From positions 7,006,001-7,070,000 of the forward strand of contig NZ_CP108101.1 in the NCBI RefSeq assembly GCF_036195325.1: 64,000 nucleotides of DNA, read 5' to 3'. Origin of the DNA: Streptomyces sp. NBC_00234. GTDB taxonomy: Bacteria > Actinomycetota > Actinomycetes > Streptomycetales > Streptomycetaceae. Below the pieces are notes generated by a model. That model was given only the letters and a program-made list of their open reading frames with translations, was not told the DNA's origin and made no database searches. Of this stretch, positions 7,422-17,023 are shown in pieces. Made by a program: the position numbers and the translations under genes. Positions within the stretch are counted from its first letter, which is position 1. Each line of letters opens with the position of its first letter.

Positions 7422-8099
7422 ATGACTACCTTCCGCATGCCTGCCGACGAGGCCGAAGCCCGGGCCATCCAGGATTCCCTGCGCGCCCTCGTGGTGCTCG
7501 ACGAACCCGGGCCGCCGCCCGGCACCGGTCTGGTGACGGGCGTCGACGTCGCCTACGACGAGGAGCGGGACGTCGTCGTCGCGGCGGCCGTCGTCCTGGA
7601 CGCCGCGACGCTCGACGTGGTCGAGGAGGCCACCGCCGTCGGCCGCGTCACCTTTCCCTATGTCCCCGGGCTCCTCGCCTTCCGCGAGATGCCCACCGTC
7701 CTGGAGGCGCTGGAGTCCCTCGACAGCGACCCCGGACTCGTCGTCTGCGACGGCTACGGGCTGGCGCACCCGCGCCGCTTCGGGCTGGCCAGCCATCTGG
7801 GCGTAGTCACCGGGCTGCCGGTCATCGGTGTCGGGAAGAACCCGTTCACCTTCCATTACGAGGCTCCGGGGCCCCTGCGCGGAGACTCCTCGCCCCTCGT
7901 CGACGGCGACGAGGAAGTGGGCCGGGCCCTGCGCACCCAGGAGGGCACCAAGCCGGTGTTCGTCTCCGTGGGCCACCGGACCGGGCTCGACAACGCCTGC
8001 GCCCACACCCTCCGCCTCGCCCGTCACTTCCGGCAGCCGGAGACCACCCGCAGGGCCGACGCGCTCTGCCGCAGTGCCCTGCGCGAGGCGACCGCCTGA
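7422..8099 (+). CDS. nfi: endonuclease V (deoxyinosine 3'-endonuclease)
   Basis: The 225-residue protein is a full-length endonuclease V, which nicks DNA one base 3' of deoxyinosine in repair of deaminated adenine. The metal-binding acidic residues lie in GVDVAYDEE near residue 39, in the FREMPTVLEAL helix near 88, and in VVCDGYGLAHPRRFGLASHLG near 108. The strand-separating P-Y-x-P-G-L wedge motif is PYVPGLLAF. It starts at ATG 7422 behind an AAGCTGG element. A small membrane-protein gene follows 50 bases downstream. Confidence 0.93.
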   Translation: MTTFRMPADEAEARAIQDSLRALVVLDEPGPPPGTGLVTGVDVAYDEERDVVVAAAVVLDAATLDVVEEATAVGRVTFPYVPGLLAFREMPTVLEALESLDSDPGLVVCDGYGLAHPRRFGLASHLGVVTGLPVIGVGKNPFTFHYEAPGPLRGDSSPLVDGDEEVGRALRTQEGTKPVFVSVGHRTGLDNACAHTLRLARHFRQPETTRRADALCRSALREATA

Positions 8100-8148
8100 G
8101 TATCCGTACGGATGGCGCCCGCCGCTTCCGATCGGCAGGCTGGAACGT

Positions 8149-8292
8149 ATGAACACGCATCGCACAACCGTCCGAGCCGTACCCGTTCAGCGCGCCGGGG
8201 GCCGCGTCGCGGTGGGCATGCTCCTCGGCGCCGTCGCGGGGCTCGTCTGGGCCGGCGCGATGCTCTACACCCTGGCCTCCTGGATCTTCTGA
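8149..8292 (+). CDS. small single-pass membrane protein
   Basis: This 47-residue protein begins MNTHRTTVRAVPVQR. It has a basic N-terminus and one hydrophobic helix (about residues 20-44, VAVGMLLGAVAGLVWAGAML) near the C-terminus, so it is predicted to be anchored with its N-terminus inside. I do not recognise a named family. It lies 49 bases after endonuclease V, possibly co-transcribed, and ends before the terminator at 8311-8343. Confidence 0.6.
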   Translation: MNTHRTTVRAVPVQRAGGRVAVGMLLGAVAGLVWAGAMLYTLASWIF

Positions 8293-8310
8293 CCCACCGG
8301 CCGCGGCCCG

Positions 8311-8343
8311 CCCCGGTCCTCGGCTGCCCGCCGAGGACCGGGG
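8311..8343. terminator. bidirectional terminator hairpin
   Basis: A perfect 14-bp stem, CCCCGGTCCTCGGC with its complement (8311-8324 and 8330-8343), closes a 5-base loop between convergent genes. Confidence 0.75.
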
Positions 8344-8355
8344 CCGGCGCCGTCC

Positions 8356-9546
8356 TCAGCGGACCGCCGCCACCCGGAAGCCCACTCCGGCGGCCTTCAG
8401 CCGCTCCAGCAGCGCATCGCCCATCGCCGCCGCGGTGGTGACCTGGCCCGAGGTCGCGGGCAGATCGTCCAGGGCGAGGCAGAGTGCCGATTCGGCGAGC
8501 ATCTTCGCCGTCTCGCCGTACCCCGGATCGCCGCCCGCCACCTCGGTGAAGACCCGGCGTCCGCCGCCCTCCCCGACGAAGCGCACGGTGAACCAGCTGC
8601 GCTTCCTGCGCTGCTCGTCGGGCCCCTGTCCCGGTTCGTAGCGCTCCATCAGCCAGTCGCGTGCGGCCGGCAGCTGGGCGGCGGCGAGCAGCGCCCCGAT
8701 GGCCGCGGTGCCGCCGAGCGCCACCGGCAGATGCTTCACCGAGGCGAAGTGCCGGTAGCGGAAGTCGGGGCCGTACCGCTCCAGTGCCCGCGCCGAACGC
8801 TCCACGACCCGCGGGTCCAGGGTCGGCAGGGGGAGCGCCCAGGTGCCGGTCTCCCCGCTGAAGTGCGGGGTCCCCAGCGGGGACCGGGCCCGGCGTCCGA
8901 CCAGACGCGGCTCGTGCAGCCGCCGTTCCTTCGCGGCCCGCAGCATCTGCGGGCCGCGGCCCATCGCGGTCAGCGCCGAGGCGAACGTACCCCCGGAGAA
9001 GGCCGCGTTGCTGCGGACGAAGCCGTCGACGGACAGCGGCACACCGCTCGGCAGCTGCTGGACGGTGAAGTAGACCCCGAGGTCGTGCGGCACGGAGTCG
9101 AAACCGCAGGCGTGCACGATCCGCGCCCCCGTCTCGCGGGCCCGTGCGTCGTGCTCCAGATACATCCGGTCGACGAACTCCGCCTCGCCCGTGAGGTCGG
9201 CGCAGTCCGTGCCGGCCTCCGCGCAGGCGGCCACCAGCTTCTCCCCGTACCAGACGTACGGTCCCACCGTCGTGGCCACGACATGCGTGGACTCGGCCAG
9301 CGCACGCAAGGACGCCGCGTCGTCGGCGTCGGCATGCAACAGGGGCAGGTCCGCGCAGCCCGGGTCGATGGCCGTGAGGCGCTCACGCAGCTGTTCCAGC
9401 TTGGCGCGGTTACGGCCGGCCAGCGCCCAGCGGCACGTGTCGGGGGCGTGCGCGGCCAGATATTCGGCCGTGAGCACCCCCACGAAGCCGGTGGCGCCGA
9501 ATAGGACGACGTCATAGGGGCGTTCTGCCCCGTTCTGCCTGTTCAC
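8356..9546 (-). CDS. saccharopine dehydrogenase-like NAD(P)-binding protein (trans-acting enoyl reductase type)
   Basis: The 396-residue protein has an N-terminal Rossmann fold (VVLFGATGFVGVLTAEYLA near residues 13-31, then WALAGRNRAKLEQL) and the GEAEFVDRMYLEHDARARETG segment typical of the saccharopine dehydrogenase family. In actinobacteria this branch matches the mycobacterial trans-acting enoyl reductase (Rv2953), which acts with polyketide synthases on phthiocerol and glycolipid chains. No such synthase is in the window, so the substrate is unknown, and true lysine metabolism is unlikely given the divergence. It is convergent with the small membrane-protein gene. Confidence 0.8.
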   Translation of the reverse strand: MNRQNGAERPYDVVLFGATGFVGVLTAEYLAAHAPDTCRWALAGRNRAKLEQLRERLTAIDPGCADLPLLHADADDAASLRALAESTHVVATTVGPYVWYGEKLVAACAEAGTDCADLTGEAEFVDRMYLEHDARARETGARIVHACGFDSVPHDLGVYFTVQQLPSGVPLSVDGFVRSNAAFSGGTFASALTAMGRGPQMLRAAKERRLHEPRLVGRRARSPLGTPHFSGETGTWALPLPTLDPRVVERSARALERYGPDFRYRHFASVKHLPVALGGTAAIGALLAAAQLPAARDWLMERYEPGQGPDEQRRKRSWFTVRFVGEGGGRRVFTEVAGGDPGYGETAKMLAESALCLALDDLPATSGQVTTAAAMGDALLERLKAAGVGFRVAAVR

Positions 9547-9651
9547 GAGTGCCTCCGCAGGGGCCGGCGCCGATGTAGCAGGCAGAGGTTAGCGGAGGCG
9601 GACGTGGTGCCGCGCCCCGGGCGGGTTCCTTACGAGAGGATCCGGAGGAAG

Positions 9652-9666
9652 AGCTAAGCGCTTGCT
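9652..9666. promoter_or_regulatory. palindromic site upstream of the beta-oxidation operon
   Basis: AGC(T)AAGC-GCTTGCT at 9652-9666 is a palindrome with one extra base, about 90 bp before the CoA-transferase start. A second imperfect inverted repeat, TGTTACA/TGTCACA, lies at 9714-9734. AAGCGCTT-centred sites are typical of TetR regulators of acyl-CoA metabolism. The rest of the 200-base gap shows nothing else. Confidence 0.4.
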
Positions 9667-9748
9667 CGGCCCAAGGGGTTGTGCGGAGCGCGGCACGTTC
9701 TTAGCATCGTTGATGTTACATCGGTTGTGTCACACCTCTGGGGGCTTG

Positions 9749-10900
9749 ATGGCAAGGGCAGAGAGCGTTCCGCAGGGCCCGCTGACGGGGGTGCGTGTGG
9801 TCGAACTGGCCGGCATCGGCCCGGGTCCGTTCGCCGCCATGCTCCTGGCCGACCTCGGCGCCGACGTGGTCCGGGTCGACCGTCCGGGCGGCGCGGGGCT
9901 CGGTATCGATCCTGCCCTCGACCTCACCAACCGCAACAAGCGCTCCGTCCTCGTCGACCTCAAGGCCGAGGACGGTCCGGCCCGGGTGCTGGATCTCGTC
10001 GAGCGCGCCGACATCCTGATCGAGGGCTACCGGCCCGGAGTCGCCGAGCGTCTCGGCGTGGGTCCCGACGCCTGCCTGGCCCGCAATCCGCGGCTCGTCT
10101 ACGGGCGGATGACCGGCTGGGGCCAGGACGGCCCGCTCGCCCCGCGCGCCGGGCACGACATCGCGTACATCGCCCTCACCGGCACCCTCTCCATGATCGG
10201 CCGTCCCGGCGAGCCCCCGACCGTCCCCGCCAACCTGGTCGGCGACTACGCGGGCGGCTCCCTCTACCTCGTCGTCGGAGTCCTCGCCGCCCTCCAGCAC
10301 GCCAGGACGCCGGGCGGCGCCGGCCAGGTCGTCGACGCGGCGATCGTCGACGGCGCCGCCCATCTCGCCACGATGATCCACGGAATGCTGGCGGCCGGCA
10401 GCTGGCAGGACCGGCGCGGCTCGAACCTGCTGGACGGCGGCTGCCCCTTCTACGGCACCTACGAGACGGCCGACGGGCAGTACATGGCGGTGGGGCCGCT
10501 GGAACAGCGGTTCTACGAGGAGTTCGTCGCACTCCTCGGGATCGCCGGCGAGGCTCCGGACCGGTCGGACCTCACCCGCTGGGGCGATCTGCGCATCGCC
10601 GTCGCCGCGCGCTTCCTGACCCGTACGCGGGAGGAGTGGACCGAGGTCTTCGAGGGCACGGACGCCTGCGTCGCCCCCGTCCTCTCGCTCCGCGAGGCCC
10701 CGCACCATCCGCACAACGCCGCCCGCTCCACCTTCGTCGAGCACGACGGCCTCACCCAGCCCGCACCCGCGCCCCGCTTCTCCGCCACGCCGGTCTCCGT
10801 GCGCCGCGGGCCCGCCCGGCCGGGTGCCGACACCGACGACGTTGCCCGGGACTGGGACGTGCCGGGCCTGCGCACCACCTCCATCGACGACCGGCTCTAG
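9749..10900 (+). CDS. CaiB/BaiF family CoA transferase (alpha-methylacyl-CoA racemase type)
   Basis: The ATG at 9749 (MARAESVPQG) starts a 383-residue class III CoA-transferase domain. The GVRVVELAGIGPGPFAAMLLADLGADV opening and the DLTNRNKRSVLVDLK segment are diagnostic. LAPRAGHDIAYIALTG contains the HD pair used by alpha-methylacyl-CoA racemases, and the GIGPGPFA opening also favours that branch. The likely role is epimerising 2-methyl-branched acyl-CoA so that the dehydrogenase downstream can act, which suits an organism full of branched fatty acids. It is the first gene of a four-gene beta-oxidation set, separated by only 9 bases from the next. Confidence 0.88.
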   Translation: MARAESVPQGPLTGVRVVELAGIGPGPFAAMLLADLGADVVRVDRPGGAGLGIDPALDLTNRNKRSVLVDLKAEDGPARVLDLVERADILIEGYRPGVAERLGVGPDACLARNPRLVYGRMTGWGQDGPLAPRAGHDIAYIALTGTLSMIGRPGEPPTVPANLVGDYAGGSLYLVVGVLAALQHARTPGGAGQVVDAAIVDGAAHLATMIHGMLAAGSWQDRRGSNLLDGGCPFYGTYETADGQYMAVGPLEQRFYEEFVALLGIAGEAPDRSDLTRWGDLRIAVAARFLTRTREEWTEVFEGTDACVAPVLSLREAPHHPHNAARSTFVEHDGLTQPAPAPRFSATPVSVRRGPARPGADTDDVARDWDVPGLRTTSIDDRL

Positions 10901-10909
10901 GGGGCCTCC

Positions 10910-12052
10910 GTGCAGCGGCAGATCTTCACCGAAGAACACGACGCGTTCCGCGAGACCGTCCGTACCTTCCTCACCAAGGAGGTGCTCCCGCACTACGAGC
11001 AGTGGGAGAGGGACGGCATCGTCTCGCGCGAGGCGTGGCTGGCGGCCGGACGGCAGGGACTGCTCGGTCTCGCCGTCCCCGAGGAGTACGGAGGCGGCGG
11101 CACCACCGACTTCCGCTACAGCGCCGTCCTCGCCGAGGAGTTCACCCGGGCGGGCGCCCCCGGCCTCGCCCTCGGCCTGCACAACGACATCATCGGCCCC
11201 TACCTGACCGGGCTGGCGACCGAGGAGCAGAAGCGGCGCTGGCTGCCCGGCTTCTGCAGCGGCGAGATCATCACGGCCATCGCGATGACCGAGCCGGGCG
11301 CGGGCTCCGACCTCCAGGGCATCCGCACCACCGCCGAGGACAAGGGCGACCACTGGCTGCTCAACGGCTCGAAGACGTTCATCTCCAACGGCATCCTCGC
11401 CGACCTGGTGGTCGTCGTCGCCAGGACCACCCCCGAGGGCGGCGCGAAGGGCCTCTCCCTGATCGTCGTCGAGCGCGGCGCGGAGGGCTTCGAGCGGGGC
11501 CGCAACCTCGACAAGATCGGCCAGAAGTCCCAGGACACCGCCGAGCTGTTCTTCCACGACGTCCGCGTCCCCAAGGAGAACCTCCTCGGCGAGCGCGACG
11601 GCGCCTTCATCCACCTCATGACCAACCTGGCGCAGGAACGGATGGGCATCGCGGTCGCCGGAATCGCCGCCGCCGAACACCTCCTGGAGATCACCACCCG
11701 GTACGTCAAGGAGCGCGAGGCGTTCGGACGGCCGCTCTCCAAGCTCCAGCACATCCGGTTCGAGATCGCCGAGATGGCCACCGAGTGCGCCGTCACCCGG
11801 AGCTTCCTCGACCGCTGCATCGTCGACCACTCGGACGGAGTCCTCGACGCCGTACACGCCTCGATGGCCAAGTGGTGGGCCACCGAACTGCAGAAGCGCG
11901 TCGCCGACCGCTGCCTCCAACTCCACGGCGGATACGGCTACATGGCCGAGTTCCCGGTGGCCAGGGCCTTCACCGACGGCCGCATCCAGACCATCTACGG
12001 CGGCACGACCGAGATCATGAAAGAGATCATCGGCCGCTCGCTCCTCGCCTGA
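10910..12052 (+). CDS. acyl-CoA dehydrogenase
   Basis: The 380-residue flavoenzyme starts at GTG 10910 and catalyses alpha,beta-dehydrogenation of acyl-CoA, the first oxidation step of fatty-acid degradation. Diagnostic segments are AMTEPGAGSDLQGIRTTA near residue 125 (FAD and substrate binding), QERMGIAVAGIAAAEHLLE, and the C-terminal LHGGYGYMAEFPVARAFTD and IYGGTTEIMKEIIGRSLL. The catalytic glutamate is expected in the YGGTTEI segment near residue 368. The chain-length class cannot be read from sequence alone. It follows the CoA transferase after 9 bases. Confidence 0.92.
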   Translation: MQRQIFTEEHDAFRETVRTFLTKEVLPHYEQWERDGIVSREAWLAAGRQGLLGLAVPEEYGGGGTTDFRYSAVLAEEFTRAGAPGLALGLHNDIIGPYLTGLATEEQKRRWLPGFCSGEIITAIAMTEPGAGSDLQGIRTTAEDKGDHWLLNGSKTFISNGILADLVVVVARTTPEGGAKGLSLIVVERGAEGFERGRNLDKIGQKSQDTAELFFHDVRVPKENLLGERDGAFIHLMTNLAQERMGIAVAGIAAAEHLLEITTRYVKEREAFGRPLSKLQHIRFEIAEMATECAVTRSFLDRCIVDHSDGVLDAVHASMAKWWATELQKRVADRCLQLHGGYGYMAEFPVARAFTDGRIQTIYGGTTEIMKEIIGRSLLA

Positions 12053-12088
12053 CCTCCGCTGCGCAACCACCCTCGAAAGGCTGCTGTC

Positions 12089-13303
<1,215 letters not shown>

Positions 13304-13342
13304 CCGTCCCCGGCCACCCCTGCTTACGGAGAAGACAAGCCA

Positions 13343-15514
13343 ATGACCCAGAGCACGACCATCCGCTGGGAACAGGACGAGACCGGCGTCGTCACCCTCG
13401 TCCTCGACGACCCCAACCAGTCCGCCAACACGATGAACCAGGCGTTCAGGGACTCCATCGCGGCCGTCGCCGACCGCGCCGAGGCCGAGAAGGACTCCAT
13501 CCGGGGCATTGTCTACACCTCCGCGAAGAAGACCTTCTTCGCGGGCGGTGACCTCAAGGACATGATCAGGATCGGCCCCGAGAACGCCCAGCTGGCGTTC
13601 GACACCGGGACGGCCATCAAGAACTCCCTGCGCCGCATCGAGACCCTCGGCAAGCCCGTCGTCGCCGCCATCAACGGAGCGGCGCTCGGCGGCGGTTACG
13701 AGATCGCGCTCGCCAGCCACCACCGCATCGCCCTCGACGCGCCGGGCTCCCGCATCGGCCTGCCCGAGGTCACGCTCGGCCTGCTGCCCGCGGGCGGCGG
13801 CGTCACCCGCACCGTACGGCTGATGGGCATCGCCGACGCACTGCTGAAGGTCCTGCTGCAGGGCACCCAGTACACCCCGCAGCGCGCGCTGGAGAACGGC
13901 CTGGTCCACGAGGTCGCGGCCACCACCGAAGAGATGCTCGACAAGGCCCGCGCCTTCATCGACGCGAACCCCGAGTCGCAGCAGCCCTGGGACGTCAAGG
14001 GGTACAAGATCCCCGGCGGCACCCCGTCCAACCCGAGGTTCGCCGCCAACCTGCCGGCCTTCCCCTCCAACCTGAAGAAGCAGCTCGCGGGCGCCCCCAT
14101 GCCCGCGCCGCGCAACATCCTCGCCGCCGCGGTCGAGGGTGCGCAGGTCGACTTCGAGACCGCGCTGACCATCGAGGCCCGCTACTTCACCGAGCTGGTC
14201 ACCGGCCAGGTTTCGAAGAACATGATCCAGGCGTTCTTCTTCGACCTCCAGGCCGTCAACTCCGGTGCCAGCCGCCCGAAGGGCATCGAGGAGCGTCCGG
14301 TCCGCAAGGTCGCCGTGCTCGGTGCCGGGATGATGGGCGCGGGCATCGCGTACTCCTGCGCGCGCGCCGGTATCGACGTCGTCCTGAAGGACGTCACCAC
14401 CGAGGCCGCCGCCAGGGGCAAGGCGTACAGCGAGAAGCTGCTCGACAAGGCGCTCTCCCGCGGCCGTACGACCGAGGCGAAGCGCGACGAACTGCTGGCC
14501 CGGATCACCCCGACCGGCGACCCCGCCGACCTCGCCGGCTGCGACGCCGTGATCGAGGCCGTCTTCGAGGACACCTCGCTCAAGCACAAGGTGTTCCAGG
14601 AGATCCAGGACATCATCGAGCCCGACGCCCTGCTCTGCTCCAACACCTCCACGCTGCCCATCACCGTCCTCGCCGAAGGCGTGTCGCGGCCGGTGGACTT
14701 CATCGGGCTGCACTTCTTCTCGCCCGTCGACAAGATGCCGCTCGTCGAGATCATCAAGGGCGAGCGGACCGGCGACGAGGCCCTGGCACGCGCCTTCGAC
14801 CTGGTCCGGCGGATCAAGAAGACCCCCATCGTGGTCAACGACTCGCGGGGCTTCTTCACCTCGCGCGTCATCGGCCAGTTCATCAACGAGGGCGTCGCCA
14901 TGATCGGCGAGGGCGTGGAGCCGGCCTCGGTCGAACAGGCCGCGGCGCAGGCCGGATACCCGGCCAAGGTGCTCTCCCTGATGGACGAGCTGACACTCAC
15001 CCTGCCCCGCAAGATCCGCAACGAGACGAAGCGCGCCGTCGAGGAGACGGGCGGCACGTGGGCCGGGCACCCCTCGGACGCGGTGATCGACCGGATGGTC
15101 GACGAGTTCGGACGCCCGGGACGCAGCGGCGGCGCGGGCTTCTACGAGTACGACGAAGCCGGCAAGCGGACCCGCCTCTGGCCCGGCCTGCGCGAGCACT
15201 TCGCCCGGCCCGGCGTGGACGTCCCCTTCACCGACATGCAGGAGCGGATGCTGTTCTCCGAGGCGCTGGACAGCGTCCGCTGCCTGGAGGAGGAGGTCCT
15301 CATCACGGTCGCCGACGCCAACATCGGCTCCATCATGGGCATCGGCTTCCCGGCCTGGACCGGCGGAGTGCTCCAGTACATCAACGGCTACGAGGGCGGT
15401 CTGCCCGGCTTCGTGGCGCGCGCCCGGGAACTCGCCGAGAAGTACGGCGACCGCTTCCTGCCGCCCGCCCTGCTCGTGGAGAAGGCGGAGAAGGGCGAGA
15501 CCTTCCACGACTGA
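13343..15514 (+). CDS. fadB: fatty-acid oxidation multifunctional protein (enoyl-CoA hydratase / 3-hydroxyacyl-CoA dehydrogenase)
   Basis: This 723-residue bifunctional alpha subunit has three parts. The N-terminal crotonase domain (about 1-190) has NGAALGGGYEIALASHH and LPEVTLGLLPAGGGVTR. A linker of about 100 residues follows. The NAD-binding dehydrogenase (about 315-500) starts with VLGAGMMGAGIAYSCARAG and includes GLHFFSPVDKMPLVEII with the catalytic histidine. Two C-terminal 3-hydroxyacyl-CoA dehydrogenase helical domains complete it. It hydrates enoyl-CoA and oxidises the 3-hydroxy product, handing 3-ketoacyl-CoA to the upstream thiolase. The gene ends at a bidirectional hairpin. Confidence 0.94.
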   Translation: MTQSTTIRWEQDETGVVTLVLDDPNQSANTMNQAFRDSIAAVADRAEAEKDSIRGIVYTSAKKTFFAGGDLKDMIRIGPENAQLAFDTGTAIKNSLRRIETLGKPVVAAINGAALGGGYEIALASHHRIALDAPGSRIGLPEVTLGLLPAGGGVTRTVRLMGIADALLKVLLQGTQYTPQRALENGLVHEVAATTEEMLDKARAFIDANPESQQPWDVKGYKIPGGTPSNPRFAANLPAFPSNLKKQLAGAPMPAPRNILAAAVEGAQVDFETALTIEARYFTELVTGQVSKNMIQAFFFDLQAVNSGASRPKGIEERPVRKVAVLGAGMMGAGIAYSCARAGIDVVLKDVTTEAAARGKAYSEKLLDKALSRGRTTEAKRDELLARITPTGDPADLAGCDAVIEAVFEDTSLKHKVFQEIQDIIEPDALLCSNTSTLPITVLAEGVSRPVDFIGLHFFSPVDKMPLVEIIKGERTGDEALARAFDLVRRIKKTPIVVNDSRGFFTSRVIGQFINEGVAMIGEGVEPASVEQAAAQAGYPAKVLSLMDELTLTLPRKIRNETKRAVEETGGTWAGHPSDAVIDRMVDEFGRPGRSGGAGFYEYDEAGKRTRLWPGLREHFARPGVDVPFTDMQERMLFSEALDSVRCLEEEVLITVADANIGSIMGIGFPAWTGGVLQYINGYEGGLPGFVARARELAEKYGDRFLPPALLVEKAEKGETFHD

Positions 15515-15523
15515 CCCGTCCCG

Positions 15524-15570
15524 TGCGGGCCGCGTTCGCCGGTGCTACTCCGCCGTGAACGCGGCCCGCA
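15524..15570. terminator. long-loop hairpin between convergent fadB and merR-type genes
   Basis: A perfect 14-bp stem, TGCGGGCCGCGTTC (15524-15537) with its complement at 15557-15570, encloses a 19-base loop. The right arm lies inside the 3' end of the MerR-type gene. Confidence 0.55.
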
Positions 15571-16276
15571 GCTCTTCCTTCAGCGAACGCTGGAACGCGG
15601 TCACCAGGGCCTGCACCACCATCGGCTGCATATGGGCGGACAGCGACTTCATCGCCGCGACATGCTCGGGATCGGACTCGCGCTCCCGGTAGGGGTTCCA
15701 CACCTCGTCACGGAAGAGCCGCGTCAGCTCCTGTGCGGCCGAGCGGGTGTGCTCCAGCAGGACCGTGCGCGCGGCAAGGATCGTCCCGTGCGCGATCGGT
15801 ACGTCCAGAAGCTCCACGCCGAGCCGGAGCAGCCCGGGATCGACCCGGAATCCCTCGCCGCCCTCCCCGCACCGCTCCAGCACGGCCATCGCCGCCAGCA
15901 GATCGAGATCCGGCTCGGTGAGCGCCCGCCCCGCGCGCCGCTCCAGCTCGGCCCGCGTCATGTCCTCGGTCTTGTCCGGAGCCCAGGACGCCACCAGCGC
16001 CCGGTGGATCGCCAGATCGTGCGCGCTCAGGTCGGGCGGCAACTGCTCCAGATACCGTTCGATCGCGGCCAGGGTCATGCCCTGGTGCTGGAGTTCCTCG
16101 ATCAGGGCCAGCCGTGCGAGGTGGTCGCGCCCGTAGTGTCCGACCCGGCGCGGCCCGATCACCGGCGGCGGGAGCAGACCCCGGGTGCTGTAGAAGCGCA
16201 CGGTGCGGACGGTGACCCCGGCGCGCGCCGCAAGCTCGTCGACGGTGAGCGTCGGCTCCTCGGTCCCGGTCGCCAT
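15545..16276 (-). CDS. MerR-family transcriptional regulator
   Basis: The 243-residue protein starts at ATG 16276 (MATGTEEPTLT). The winged HTH is TVDELAARAGVTVRTVRFYSTRGLLPPP (about residues 10-37), followed by HYGRDHLARLALIEELQHQGMTLAAIERYL, the usual MerR dimer-helix entry. The C-terminal 120 residues are helical and carry no cysteine cluster, so it should not be a metal sensor; the ligand is unknown. An inverted repeat, CAACAGT/ACTGTTG at 16341-16368, lies in the divergent region facing the macro-domain gene and is a candidate operator. Confidence 0.88.
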   Translation of the reverse strand: MATGTEEPTLTVDELAARAGVTVRTVRFYSTRGLLPPPVIGPRRVGHYGRDHLARLALIEELQHQGMTLAAIERYLEQLPPDLSAHDLAIHRALVASWAPDKTEDMTRAELERRAGRALTEPDLDLLAAMAVLERCGEGGEGFRVDPGLLRLGVELLDVPIAHGTILAARTVLLEHTRSAAQELTRLFRDEVWNPYRERESDPEHVAAMKSLSAHMQPMVVQALVTAFQRSLKEELRAAFTAE

Positions 16277-16340
16277 GTCTGCTCCTCGCTGCTGACCGCC
16301 TGGTACTGCCGGGTAGCACATGACCTGCGCCCCCGTGGTT

Positions 16341-16368
16341 CAACAGTATTGCTGTCTCACCACTGTTG
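16341..16368. promoter_or_regulatory. candidate MerR operator
   Basis: The perfect 7-bp inverted arms CAACAGT (16341-16347) and ACTGTTG (16362-16368) have 14 bases between them. They lie in the promoter region shared by the MerR-type regulator and the macro-domain gene. Confidence 0.35.
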
Positions 16369-16449
16369 TGAAAGTGCGCGACGGCAATCGCCGGTCCCCG
16401 GACCGGCGGCAGCGGCCCGACTGTCAGTGGGGCCCTCTACCGTGAGGAC

Positions 16450-16926
16450 ATGTCGGAGATCATGTACGTGAGGGGCGACGCGACCGCTCCCCGCGGCAAG
16501 GGCGTCAAGCTGATCGCGCACGTCTGCAACGACCTGGGCGGCTGGGGCAAGGGATTCGTCCTCGCCGTCTCGGGCCGCTGGCCCGAGCCCGAGGCCGCCT
16601 ACCGCCGCTGGCACCGCGACCGTGCGGGCAACGACTTCGGCCTCGGCGCGGTCCAGTTCGTCCGGACCGGCCCGTACGTCTGGGTGGCGAACATGGTGGG
16701 ACAGCGGGGGATACGCACCGGCAGCAAGGGGGTTCCGGTGCGGTACGAGGCGGTGGACACGGCTCTGGAGACGGTGAGCGGGCGGGCCGCCGAGCTGGGC
16801 GCGTCGGTCCACATGCCGCGGATCGGCTGCGGCCTCGCCGGCGGCAAGTGGTCCAGGATCGAGCCGCTGATCGAAGAGCGCCTGGTGAAGCGGGGCATAT
16901 CCGTCACCGTCTACGACTACGACTGA
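16450..16926 (+). CDS. macro-domain protein (ADP-ribose binding/hydrolysing)
   Basis: The 158-residue protein is a single macro domain. It starts MSEIMYVRGDATAP, giving the GDAT strand, and then has LIAHVCNDLGGWGKGFVLAVS, where N-D-x-G-x-W-G-x-G-F forms the ADP-ribose loop as in yeast Poa1-type ADP-ribose-1''-phosphate phosphatases. The second loop is HMPRIGCGLAGGKW. It probably removes or recycles ADP-ribose derivatives. No ADP-ribosyltransferase partner such as DarT is adjacent, so an immunity role is not supported. It is divergent from the MerR-type gene. Confidence 0.88.
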   Translation: MSEIMYVRGDATAPRGKGVKLIAHVCNDLGGWGKGFVLAVSGRWPEPEAAYRRWHRDRAGNDFGLGAVQFVRTGPYVWVANMVGQRGIRTGSKGVPVRYEAVDTALETVSGRAAELGASVHMPRIGCGLAGGKWSRIEPLIEERLVKRGISVTVYDYD

Positions 16927-17023
16927 CGGACCGGACGTACGCCACCTGGTGTCCGGATGTCTCCTTGTCCATGTGTCGACCTGGCTATCGTGGTGAGTAC
17001 GGGGGCGGATCGGGGGAGGATCC

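Noticed and set aside
16450-16926. Macro domain as part of a DarTG-type toxin-antitoxin
   Set aside because: No DarT-like ADP-ribosyltransferase lies next to it, and its loop resembles the Poa1-type phosphatase more than DarG.
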